From Enterococcus sp. 4G2_DIV0659 (GTDB lineage: Bacteria; Bacillota; Bacilli; Lactobacillales; Enterococcaceae): DNA of 64,000 nt. The translations under genes were made by a program, and so were the position numbers. The stretch lies in assembly GCF_002140715.2 (NCBI RefSeq), contig NZ_NGLE02000001.1:2322001-2386000 (forward strand). Direction: 5' to 3'. Below the pieces are notes generated by a model, which saw only the letters and a list, made by a program, of their open reading frames with translations, did not search any database and was not told where the DNA came from. Positions 8,451 to 15,880 of the stretch are shown piece by piece. Positions within the stretch are counted from its first letter, which is position 1. The number at the start of each line of letters is the position of its first letter.

Positions 8451-8852
8451 AAAAGTGTTTATAATAGTACTATTCCTTACGGTCAGTTAATTTCACAAAG
8501 TGTTGAAGCTGGCACTCAGTTGACAAGTAAAGATGAACTGAAAGTCAAAGTGTATTACTCTGCTGGTCAGCCATATTTAAAAGATTTGAGAGGAAATACG
8601 TTAGAAGGAGACTTACAGAAACAATTTTATGATGAGTTTCAATCAAAAGGTGCAACTATTCAGTATAATGTCAGGTATGTTGACTCTGCAGAACCAAAGG
8701 GGACAGTTGTTGGAATGAGCGCTTATAATATATTTGTCCCGTTAGAATATACGGTTGATTTGGATATTAGTTTAGGGAACTTAGCGGGAGCATCAAATTT
8801 CAACCCTAAATCTTCTGAAAAAGGTGAAGAAGAAGCAAGTGTAAAAAAATAA
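8451..8852 (+). pseudogene. 5'-truncated PASTA-domain protein remnant
   Basis: The frame is open from 8451 to the TAA at 8850-8852. It begins mid-domain with PYGQLISQSVEAGTQL and then VKVYYSAG, which is the consensus end of one PASTA repeat. A second divergent repeat follows (YLKDLRGNTL ... EPKGTVVGMS) and a short charged tail. PASTA repeats bind muropeptides and sit outside the membrane in PrkC-type kinases or penicillin-binding proteins. No signal peptide, membrane helix or start codon with ribosome site precedes it, and an in-frame stop lies at 8448. It is therefore the 3' end of a decayed gene. An internal TTG start at 8520 would leave a cytosolic fragment without sense. Confidence 0.6.
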
Positions 8853-8870
8853 GTAATGTGAGTTTACGAA

Positions 8871-8917
8871 AAATAAGGAAATCAGTGGAATATTTCTGCT
8901 GATTTCCTTATTTTTCT
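8871..8917 (+). terminator. Terminator after the PASTA remnant
   Basis: 15-bp inverted repeat (8871-8885 with 8899-8913, arm AAATAAGGAAATCAG) ending in a T-run. The terminator has outlived the gene it served. Confidence 0.82.
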
Positions 8918-9387
8918 AAAATAGAAGGTCTTTTTTAATAAAAGTTTGGTGAGAAGAATTGTTTTCGGAAAATCAGAAATAAAATGCTCAATTTTTTTTA
9001 TACTAAATTTATTCATATATAAATCTTATTATTATAATAAAGATAAATGTAAATAATAAAATAAGTGTAGATGAATCTGTTATTTTTTTCTGTTTTTTTT
9101 CATAATAAACAAGGAATTACGACGTTGATAACGATTATTTTAATGGTCAATTTTTTTTATTGGGAAAAATATGGAAAGTTTATTGAAGTAAGTGACAATT
9201 ATTCGTTAATAATATTTGTTTTTTATATAGTAAAGCGACAGTGTTTTTTTTTCTCATGGAATCCTCTTTTTACGTAAGATTATCAAAGTTTTAATAGGTA
9301 AGTATAAAATATTGAAAAATTTTACTATAAAAGCATGATATAATTTACACTGAATAAGTTTTTGTTACTAAGGGGTGATAAAGTATT
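8918..9387. other. AT-rich gap, no convincing gene
   Basis: This 470-base stretch is very AT-rich and holds no gene I can support. A 68-codon frame at 9071-9277 is Phe/Ile-rich with no ribosome site and is probably chance. A GATATAAT box near 9338 may be the promoter of the following mazF-like gene. Confidence 0.6.
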
Positions 9388-9729
9388 ATGATGCGAAGGG
9401 GAGAAATCTTTTATGCAAATCTCTCGCCTGTTGTTGGTTCTGAACAAGGGGGAATTAGACCTGTATTGATTATTCAAAATAACAAGGGAAATTTATTTAG
9501 CCCAACGTTGATTGTTGCTCCTATTACTAGGAACGTCAATAAAAAAATGCAACCAACGCAAGTTAAGGTAGACATACCTCATGACGAGATGATGACACCG
9601 TCTTTGGTATTGTTAGAACAAATTAGAACACTAGATAAAGAGCGGATTTTGCATAAAATTTGTCAGTTGCCAGAAGAAGATATGATGAAAGTTAATCAGG
9701 CACTGAAAATAAGTATTGGTATTCGGTAA
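9388..9729 (+). CDS. MazF/PemK-like endoribonuclease toxin, orphan
   Basis: A 113-residue protein of the MazF/PemK fold. The conserved SPVVGSEQGG loop, GGIRPVL with Arg24, and IVAPIT with Thr47 match the two catalytic residues of Bacillus MazF (Arg25 and Thr48 there). The C-terminal LEQIRTLDKERI segment is also conserved. MazF cuts single-stranded mRNA at short motifs. No mazE-type antitoxin gene is found upstream or downstream: the 5' side is an AT-rich gap and the 3' side a non-coding stretch. It is clearly related to the second copy at 37407-37787, so either it is silenced by an antitoxin elsewhere or it is not toxic. The start has AAGGGGTG upstream. Confidence 0.85.
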   Translation: MMRRGEIFYANLSPVVGSEQGGIRPVLIIQNNKGNLFSPTLIVAPITRNVNKKMQPTQVKVDIPHDEMMTPSLVLLEQIRTLDKERILHKICQLPEEDMMKVNQALKISIGIR

Positions 9730-10004
9730 ATGGGAGTAGTACATAGGTAGAGCTATACATAAATATTCGTAGATTATAAGTTTGGATAATTACGGATGTG
9801 CTTTTATGAATGAGATCAGAGAAAAAAACGTAAGGTAAACGGTGTCGTATAAGTTTATTAGAAATATTTTTTTAGTTTTAAGTGATTGGAATAAAGCTCA
9901 AAGCGGCAACTTTCGGTCACTTTATTTGGCTTCCTTTTTTTTGAAATCGCTTTTTGCACTTTTTAGGTTTATAGTTATTATAATGAATTAGGGAGCTGAT
10001 ACTA

Positions 10005-10973
10005 ATGGAGAAGGTACGTTATGGCATTTTAAGCACGGCACAAATTGTGCCTCGGTTTGTCGAAGGGGTAAACCAAAGTGATGTGGGTGAAGTTATAGCA
10101 ATTGCATCACGAGATTTGAAGAAGGCTGAGAGTGTGGCGGATGAGTTGGACATAACAAAAGCCTATGGTAGCTATACAGAATTATGCCAAGATGAAGAGG
10201 TAGATGTCGTTTATGTTGCCACTTATAATAAAGGGCATTATGAAGCTGCAAAGTTAGCATTAATGCATCATAAGCATGTTTTAGTTGAGAAACCTTTTAC
10301 ATTGAAAGTCCCACATGCAAAAGAACTTTTTGAGCTAGCGGCACAAAATAATTGTTTCTTGATGGAAGCACAAAAATCGGTTTTTTTACCAATTAGTTTA
10401 CAAGTGAAACAAGCGATTGAACAACAAAAAATAGGCAGAGTACATTGGATTCAGTCTGTTACGACCTATCCAAATGTAGAACATATTCGTTGGTTTGATT
10501 CGCTAGATGCAGGTGGTGGAACATTGCATGGATCTGGCAGTTATCCTTTACAATACATGCAATTCCTATTGGATCAACCAATTAAAAAATACCATGGTGA
10601 CGCAACAAGAAAAAAAGGGAAGACAGATACACAAGTAAACATGGCCGTGCAATTTGACAAGCAAGTATTGGGGAGTATTTTTATTTCTGTGGCTTTAGAT
10701 ATTCCGAGTAAGCTGACGATTTATGGTGAAAAAGGACGCATAGAAATTCCTTATTTTTGGAAAGCTAAGCAGGCTGTTATCTATAATGAAACAGGAACAG
10801 TAGAAAAATTAGTTGGTGGTTTTGAGAGCGAGTTTGTTTTTGAGATAAATCATGTCAATGAATGTATTCAAAAAGGGATAATAGAGAGTCCTGTAATGAC
10901 AAGAGAACGGACAGTAGATACGGTATGCCTGATTGATCAGCTATATACAGAATGGCTGGAGGAAGACAATTAA
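10005..10973 (+). CDS. Gfo/Idh/MocA family NAD(P)-dependent oxidoreductase
   Basis: A 322-residue two-domain dehydrogenase. The N-terminal Rossmann fold starts YGILSTAQI, a less common version of the GxGxxA loop. The EKPFTL motif near residue 93 supplies the catalytic Lys of this superfamily. The C-terminal alpha/beta domain follows, with GGGTLHGSGSYPLQY near 174, where family members place catalytic Asp/His residues. Such enzymes oxidise or reduce sugars, inositols, dihydrodiols or biliverdin. The substrate is not predictable here. It is a single gene with a GGGAG site, not obviously part of the sugar-acid locus downstream. Confidence 0.82.
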   Translation: MEKVRYGILSTAQIVPRFVEGVNQSDVGEVIAIASRDLKKAESVADELDITKAYGSYTELCQDEEVDVVYVATYNKGHYEAAKLALMHHKHVLVEKPFTLKVPHAKELFELAAQNNCFLMEAQKSVFLPISLQVKQAIEQQKIGRVHWIQSVTTYPNVEHIRWFDSLDAGGGTLHGSGSYPLQYMQFLLDQPIKKYHGDATRKKGKTDTQVNMAVQFDKQVLGSIFISVALDIPSKLTIYGEKGRIEIPYFWKAKQAVIYNETGTVEKLVGGFESEFVFEINHVNECIQKGIIESPVMTRERTVDTVCLIDQLYTEWLEEDN

Positions 10974-11037
10974 AAAATAGTAAAGGTTGCAATCAAAGTC
11001 TGTGTGTGTTAAAGTAATTCTCATGCGACGAGTTGAC

Positions 11038-11225
11038 TCAATCAGACAGTTTCGACTGTTCCGTTTTGACGGCTAGTGATTGACAAAACAACAGAGGCAC
11101 ATATGTTAAATCATACCTACCGGATGTAGGCGTGTCGGATAAATATTTTTGTGGAGAAGATTTTATCTATTTATTTTTAATAAATACTGTGGCAAAAAAG
11201 AAGACTTCGGTCTTCTTTTTTGTTT
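11038..11225 (+). ncRNA. Candidate structured RNA ending in a strong terminator
   Basis: No gene fits in 10974-11577. Within it, TCAATCA (11038-11044) pairs with TGATTGA (11077-11083) and encloses two small hairpins: GACAGT-TTCG-ACTGTT (11045-11060) and CCGT-TTTG-ACGG (11061-11072). This gives a compact three-way junction. A further hairpin CCTAC-CGGAT-GTAGG lies at 11116-11130. A near-perfect terminator with a TTCG tetraloop follows (11194-11205 with 11210-11221, arm AAAAAAGAAGAC) plus a T-run. The layout suggests a small RNA or a leader riboregulator. No known class is recognised, and a short GTG/TTG frame across it looks accidental. Confidence 0.4.
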
Positions 11226-11472
11226 TTAATTACTTAGGCAATATTACAAGGAAGCAAAAAAATGGTGGATGGTCACAAATAAAGAGTATTACGTTGTTAT
11301 ATATTTCTAATAAGTAAATGAACAGTCTCATTGGTGCAAATGTGATTTAATAATAAATCGGTTTTGTTGCACTAAATAAAATTGGTGGTAAAGCCTCTAT
11401 TTATGGGCTATTTTTTTATAAAAAGGTATATAAAATAACGCTTTCGACATACAAAATTTCTAAATAAAATAG

Positions 11473-11512
11473 TATACTAAGGAAGTTGCACTTGTGTAAG
11501 TGCAACTTTTTT
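11473..11512 (+). promoter_or_regulatory. -10 box with hairpin terminator at the start of the regulator transcript
   Basis: A TATACT box (11473-11478) is followed about 5 bases later by a perfect 11-bp hairpin (11483-11493 with 11498-11508, arm AAGTTGCACTT, loop GTGT) and then six T. The regulator gene starts at 11578. The hairpin would lie at the extreme 5' end of the mRNA. It could be a terminator of upstream read-through, a leader attenuator, a 5'-stabilising stem, or an operator. Confidence 0.55.
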
Positions 11513-11577
11513 GTATTGTTATGAAATAAAAATAAAGCTATAGTTCCATTGTAAGGGAAAGAAAGTTGGTGAGTAGG

Positions 11578-13455
11578 ATGTCACTGCACTTATCAAAAAG
11601 AGAAATAAAAATCTTGTTGTTGTTGCTGGATTTAGAAGATAGCGTTACAACAAAAGAATTAGCAGAAACCTTTCAGGTTAGTGTGCGGACGATTAAATAT
11701 GATTTAGACAATGTACGGGAGTGGTTCAAAGAACAAAATGTGATACTTCAAGCACGTCGTAATAAAGGGATTTGGCTGGACATACCAGATTCAGAACGCT
11801 TGACGTTGAAAAATGAAATAATTGAAGTGGAACGATTCGAAACGTATCCGGACCAAGAATTACGAGTCAATCAATTGATTTTTCGTTTGTTATTAGCACC
11901 AGACTGTTTAACTTCTCAAGAATTAGCAGATGATCTGCAAGTTAGTCGAAATACCATTGTCAGTGACTTAGATCGTGTAGATGAATTAATTCAAACGTAC
12001 GGTCTTACATTGAACCGACAAAGCCGTCAAGGGTTCTCAATTAACGGCGAAGAAAATAAGATTCGCTTATTGATGGAATACATCACACAAAAAGAAATAA
12101 CGGAATACGATATTTATCAGATCATGAGCTATTTTGTTCAATCTGGTCAGCAGAAAAAAATGCAAGAAGTTCATGTTGGTGTCAATACGATTTTTCAAAC
12201 TATTTATCAAGTAGCTTTAAAAGAAATGACAAGTCTTTTAGATCCTTCATTATTTGATCAATTTAATTATGCTGAGATTCTATCGATTACCTTACGTGTT
12301 GCTATTGCGGCTTCTAGAATGCAATTGCATCATACTGTGGGAGCTTACAAAATGCTGACCAACCAAAAAGTATTGGAACAAAAACAAGAGTTGCCGTTTT
12401 TATTAATGAAAAAAGTGTTTGATCATTATGAACTGCCTCTTTTAGCAGACGAATACTTCTATATCTATAGCGATGTATTTGTCGCAAACAATCAACAAGA
12501 TATTGTCGGATTGACAGAAGAGTTGATCAAAGATGTATCAGAAGAAATCAGCTTTCCATTTTATCGAGATCGACAGTTATTTACGAATCTTTTTGCTCAT
12601 TTGTCATTGCGTTTAACGAAAAAACATCTTTTTATCAATGAGTATAATCCGTTTGTTGATGATATCAAGGCGAAGTATCCACAATTGTTTTCTGCGATTC
12701 AACTTGCCAGCCAAAGCGATATTGTTGGCTCGGCATTGTTGATTAATGATTCGTTTATTGCATATATTGCCTTACATTTTTTAGTTGCTTACGAAAAAAA
12801 TTTACATGAAGTTAATGTGGTTAGGATTGTTTATGTTTGTTCGACAGGTCTTGGCGTGACTAGTTTGATTGAACAAAAAATCATGGAGGAAGTTTCTAAT
12901 GTTGAAATTGCGGGATTTGCCTCTGTTTTGAATGCAGCTGATGTCATAGAGGAGAAGAATCCAGATTTGGTTTTGAGCATTTTTCCTATTGAAATAGTGA
13001 ATCGTCCTTTTATCAAAGTGAATCCGCTACCGACTGAAGCCGATCTTCATAGTGTTCAAGAAGAAGTGAATAAAATTTTATCTCATACTAAAACAGGAAA
13101 AGTTCCTCGATTAGTCCCTCGACAGCAAATCAAAGAGAAACAAGGAATTGAAACAGAAAGTCGAGATATTCTTGTGCGCACCTATGTAATCTATGAAGAG
13201 TTACTTAAAGCATTTGCTGAAAAGCTGACTAAGGAATATAAAGAAGCATTTTTGTTGCATGTGATGTTGATGGTTCATCGGATTACGTTTGATAGTCAAT
13301 ATGAGAATGAAGGAAATATCGTAAAAGAGACGTTATTGACCCAACATGAGTTAGTGGAGAAAATCGAACAGATTTTTGCCAAAAACGATTTAATGGTTAA
13401 TCAAGCAGAAATCACTGCTTTATTGAATTATATAAGAGAGGGGGAGCACATATGA
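11578..13455 (+). CDS. PRD-containing transcriptional activator of the sugar-acid locus (BglG/LevR/MtlR type)
   Basis: A 625-residue regulator. Two N-terminal helix-turn-helix domains (residues about 10-60 with VSVRTIKYDL, and 85-140 with LQVSRNTIVSDL) come first. PTS regulation domains follow across about 165-395. An EIIB-like domain near 415-500 carries the phosphorylatable Cys in YVCSTGLGVTS. A further PRD-like helical stretch containing HxxLMVHR occupies 520-625. Such proteins sense PTS flux by His/Cys phosphorylation and activate a nearby operon. The ATG at 11578 has GGTGAG upstream; TTG at 11566 is an alternative. Its stop overlaps the next start (ATGA), so the regulator is coupled to the cluster it probably controls. 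Confidence 0.85.
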   Translation: MSLHLSKREIKILLLLLDLEDSVTTKELAETFQVSVRTIKYDLDNVREWFKEQNVILQARRNKGIWLDIPDSERLTLKNEIIEVERFETYPDQELRVNQLIFRLLLAPDCLTSQELADDLQVSRNTIVSDLDRVDELIQTYGLTLNRQSRQGFSINGEENKIRLLMEYITQKEITEYDIYQIMSYFVQSGQQKKMQEVHVGVNTIFQTIYQVALKEMTSLLDPSLFDQFNYAEILSITLRVAIAASRMQLHHTVGAYKMLTNQKVLEQKQELPFLLMKKVFDHYELPLLADEYFYIYSDVFVANNQQDIVGLTEELIKDVSEEISFPFYRDRQLFTNLFAHLSLRLTKKHLFINEYNPFVDDIKAKYPQLFSAIQLASQSDIVGSALLINDSFIAYIALHFLVAYEKNLHEVNVVRIVYVCSTGLGVTSLIEQKIMEEVSNVEIAGFASVLNAADVIEEKNPDLVLSIFPIEIVNRPFIKVNPLPTEADLHSVQEEVNKILSHTKTGKVPRLVPRQQIKEKQGIETESRDILVRTYVIYEELLKAFAEKLTKEYKEAFLLHVMLMVHRITFDSQYENEGNIVKETLLTQHELVEKIEQIFAKNDLMVNQAEITALLNYIREGEHI

Positions 13456-13790
13456 AGTTAAATGATGATGCTCTAAAAATAATTGACGAGAGTCCAAATA
13501 AAGTTGAATTAGAAGCTTCATTGGAAAAAATCACAGCGTTGTTAACAGAACAAGCCATTGTACCAACAGAATTACAATGGACTATCTTGATCAATCATGT
13601 CAATGAAATGATTAAACGATCGAAGGCTGGAGAAAAAATGTCTGGTGTTGATCCAGTGATGTTTGAAGAGGTATCGAAAGAAGCCTTAACAATTGCGGAC
13701 AAAGTTGTTCAACATATTGGCAATTTACCGCAAGATGAGATGTATGTTTTGTCGATTCATTTTGAAGCAGCGAGACAAAATGAAGTGTAA
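13452..13790 (+). CDS. Small PRD-domain protein, EF_0829/AHA_3910 family
   Basis: A 112-residue protein that is essentially one PTS regulation domain. The histidines in LINHVNEMIKR (near 51) and LSIHFEAA (near 104) are in the positions where PRD domains are phosphorylated. It starts inside the stop of the large regulator (4-base overlap), so the two are translationally coupled. Stand-alone PRD proteins of this type are known only from this gene cluster in enterococci and Aeromonas-like bacteria. It probably modulates the regulator by competing for phosphate or by dimerising; that is inference. Confidence 0.8.
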   Translation: MKLNDDALKIIDESPNKVELEASLEKITALLTEQAIVPTELQWTILINHVNEMIKRSKAGEKMSGVDPVMFEEVSKEALTIADKVVQHIGNLPQDEMYVLSIHFEAARQNEV

Positions 13791-13849
13791 GAAAGAGAAG
13801 CTGAAACTTTAATTATCAGCTTTTAAATAAAAAATTGGAGGAATTATTT

Positions 13850-14203
13850 ATGGTAACAGTAGTAATCGCAGATCGTTTAGGTAAAGGACAAAATGTCGCA
13901 AAAGGAGTAGAAGCAGCAGGAGGAAAAGCTGTTGTAGTTCCAGGTATGGGGGCGGATATGCGCTTAGGTGATGTGATGCAACAGGAAAATGCGGATCTAG
14001 GTATTTCATTTTGCGGAAGTGGTGGTGCAGGGGCATTAACGGCTGCTACTAAATATGGCTACCCAGAACGTCATGGTATGCGCTCAATTGATGAAGGCGT
14101 TACTGCAATCAACGATGGGAAAACAGTTTTAGGCTTTGGTTTTATGGATCAAGAAGAATTAGGCAAACGCATTGTTGAAGCTTATATGAAAAAAAACGGT
14201 TAA
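13850..14203 (+). CDS. Glycine-rich SFCGSGGAGA protein, EF_0830/AHA_3911 family
   Basis: A 117-residue soluble alpha/beta protein with the hallmark SFCGSGGAGA at residues 53-62. The ATG at 13850 is preceded by TTGGAGGAA. Function is not established. The Cys55-Gly-Ser-Gly loop after a hydrophobic strand resembles the phosphocysteine loop of PTS EIIB proteins, although in EIIB it lies nearer the N-terminus. Together with DUF4312, DUF4311 and DUF4310 it forms a four-gene set always found together. The number and type of parts (two small soluble, two membrane) recall a mannose-family PTS permease. This is inference from layout, not from homology. Confidence 0.75.
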   Translation: MVTVVIADRLGKGQNVAKGVEAAGGKAVVVPGMGADMRLGDVMQQENADLGISFCGSGGAGALTAATKYGYPERHGMRSIDEGVTAINDGKTVLGFGFMDQEELGKRIVEAYMKKNG

Positions 14204-14208
14204 TATCT

Positions 14209-14683
14209 AGCTTCATGGGCGAGTCTCTCGGAAAAAAGATAAAACCTGAATGAGACGAAAAGCGTCACAGTTATGTTTTTCTATTTTTCATTCGAGCCTA
14301 AACGCGCCCATTCAGCTTTTAAGGTAGCTAGCTTCATGGGCGAGTCTCTCGGAAAAAAGATAAAACCTGAATGAGACGAAAAGCGTCACAGTCATGTTTT
14401 TCTATTTTTCATTCGGGTCTAAACGCGCCCATTCAGCTTTTAAGGTAGCTAGCTTCATGGGCGAGTCTCTCGGAAAAAAGATAAAACCTGAATGAGATGA
14501 AAAGCGTCACAGTTATGTTTTTCTATTTTTCATTCGAGCCTAAACGCGCCCATTCAGCTTTTAAGGTAGCTAGCTTCATGGGCGAGTCTCTCGGAAAAAA
14601 GATAAAACCTGAATGAGACGAAAAGCGTCACAGTCATGTTTTTCTATTTTTCATTCGAGTCTAAACGCGCCCATTCAGCTTTT
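14209..14683 (+). repeat. Tandem array of four hairpin repeats, period 121 bases
   Basis: Four nearly identical 112-base units start at 14209, 14330, 14451 and 14572, separated by a 9-base AAGGTAGCT spacer. Only a few bases vary (for example GACG/GATG and GAGCC/GGGTC/GAGTC). Each unit starts AGCTTCATGGGCG and ends CGCCCATTCAGCT, which pair. Inside, GGAAAAAAGATAAAAC pairs imperfectly with GTTTTTCTATTTTTC around a GACG-AAAA-GCGTC tip. The array fills the whole space between the SFCGSGGAGA gene and the DUF4312 gene, so it is probably transcribed within the operon. No unit carries an ORF. Confidence 0.95.
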
Positions 14684-14705
14684 AAATTACGGGGAGGAAA
14701 ATCTA

Positions 14706-15080
14706 ATGGAAACAGGAACAACGAAGCAACGCCAGGTCATTCAAGTTGAAGGTACCGGAAAAGAAAAAAATCTGGCGTTTGCTAATGCATTGAATCAAAT
14801 TCATAATCGCGTATTAAAAGAAAAAAGTGACGTAATCGTACGTATTGAACCATTGGATATTCAGGTGGTTAAAGCAGAGCAAGAAACATTTACTGAACGA
14901 TTCTTATTTTTCTTTTTACCGCGTACACGTGCTGATTTTCGTGTCTTATTGGATGTTGAAGTGGAAATTACACTCATTGAGATGGACTCAATCGCATTTG
15001 TTGAGAAAAAAGTAACCGATCCAAATGGTTTTCTTCTTCCGTTTGGTCGGAAAAAAAGAATACAGAAGGAGGCAAATTAA
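14706..15080 (+). CDS. DUF4312 family protein, EF_0831/AHA_3912 family
   Basis: A 124-residue soluble protein. The ATG at 14706 follows GGGGAGG; the frame runs back into the repeat array, but that part is not protein-like. The first 60 residues resemble a dodecin-like or small sensor fold (GTGKEKNLAFANALNQIHNRV), and the second half has an RFLFFFLPRTRADF segment and strands. Function unknown. Its stop is immediately followed by the DUF4311 start, so the two are tightly coupled. Confidence 0.78.
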   Translation: METGTTKQRQVIQVEGTGKEKNLAFANALNQIHNRVLKEKSDVIVRIEPLDIQVVKAEQETFTERFLFFFLPRTRADFRVLLDVEVEITLIEMDSIAFVEKKVTDPNGFLLPFGRKKRIQKEAN

Positions 15081-15863
15081 ATGGATGTAGTAGTAGTTTT
15101 ACTCAAGTCTTTATTGATTGGGGGAATTGTTGGCTTTGCAGCAGGAGCTGGAGCAGCAAGAATGTTCCATGCGCCAAGTACACAAGGGTTAGGTGCGTTT
15201 AGAACCTTAGGAGAAATGAATGCTTGTGAAGGAGATGCAGCTAGTCACTTTTCATTTGGATTAGGTTTTTTCTTTAATGCTTGGGCGTCAACGGTTGGAG
15301 CTGGAGCATTTACACAAGATGTCGATCACCGAGTAATTCCTAACTGGGCAGCAGCAGCGCTATTAGTAAAAAATAAAAACGTTGCGGAAACCATGCATAA
15401 TCCTAAGAAAATGGGTATCTCAGGAGCACTTGTCGGTATGTTAGTGGTTGCTTTTCTAAACACAACCGCCTCAGCAATCCCTGAGTCATTGCAAGTAACA
15501 GCAGTTGCTGTGTTAGTACCGGCAGCAAATTTATTGATCAATACAGTAATGCCAGTATTATTCTGGTTAGCTGCAATTGATGCGGGGAAACGTTCAGGTC
15601 TTTGGGCAACGATTTTTGGAGGTCTTGCAACAATGATTATGGGTAATGCCGTTCCTGGTGTTGTTTTAGGAATTTTGATTGGTAAAGGCGTAGATGAAAT
15701 CGGTTGGAATAAAGTGACTAAAAGTATGATGGCAGCAGTAATTTTATTATTTGTATTCAGTGCCTTTTTCCGCGGATTTGACTTACAAATGATCGAAAGT
15801 TTCCGTTTACAAATTCCTGGTTGGCTACAAAACATGCATGATGTTTTCAGTGTTGGTAAATAG
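15081..15863 (+). CDS. DUF4311 membrane protein, EF_0832/AHA_3913 family
   Basis: A 260-residue membrane protein with about seven hydrophobic helices rich in Gly and Ala. The loop after helix 1 carries GAGAARMFHAPSTQGLGAFRT and EMNACEGDAASHFSFG, with conserved-looking His, Glu and Asp residues that could line a substrate path. No ATPase or known transporter signature is present. It starts directly at the stop of DUF4312. With DUF4310 it probably forms the membrane part of an uptake system for the locus substrate. Confidence 0.78.
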   Translation: MDVVVVLLKSLLIGGIVGFAAGAGAARMFHAPSTQGLGAFRTLGEMNACEGDAASHFSFGLGFFFNAWASTVGAGAFTQDVDHRVIPNWAAAALLVKNKNVAETMHNPKKMGISGALVGMLVVAFLNTTASAIPESLQVTAVAVLVPAANLLINTVMPVLFWLAAIDAGKRSGLWATIFGGLATMIMGNAVPGVVLGILIGKGVDEIGWNKVTKSMMAAVILLFVFSAFFRGFDLQMIESFRLQIPGWLQNMHDVFSVGK

Positions 15864-15880
15864 AAAGAGAGGGTATTGGA

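Noticed and set aside
9071..9277. 68-codon frame upstream of the first mazF, tested as an antitoxin
   Set aside because: Phe/Ile/Val-rich composition from AT-rich DNA, no ribosome site, not like MazE (no AbrB-type start, not acidic).
11132..11317. 61-codon frame in the gap before the PRD regulator
   Set aside because: It runs through a strong terminator hairpin and has no plausible ribosome site.
14209..14683. Regular repeats that could be mistaken for a CRISPR array
   Set aside because: Units are 112 bases with identical 9-base spacers, fold as hairpins, have no unique spacers and no cas genes nearby.
14613..14705. In-frame upstream extension of the DUF4312 gene through the last repeat
   Set aside because: The sequence is repeat DNA shared with non-coding copies, and a GGGGAGG site selects the ATG at 14706.
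15326..15835. 169-codon frame opposite DUF4311
   Set aside because: Antisense of a hydrophobic gene; Pro/Thr/Ile-rich product without a ribosome site.
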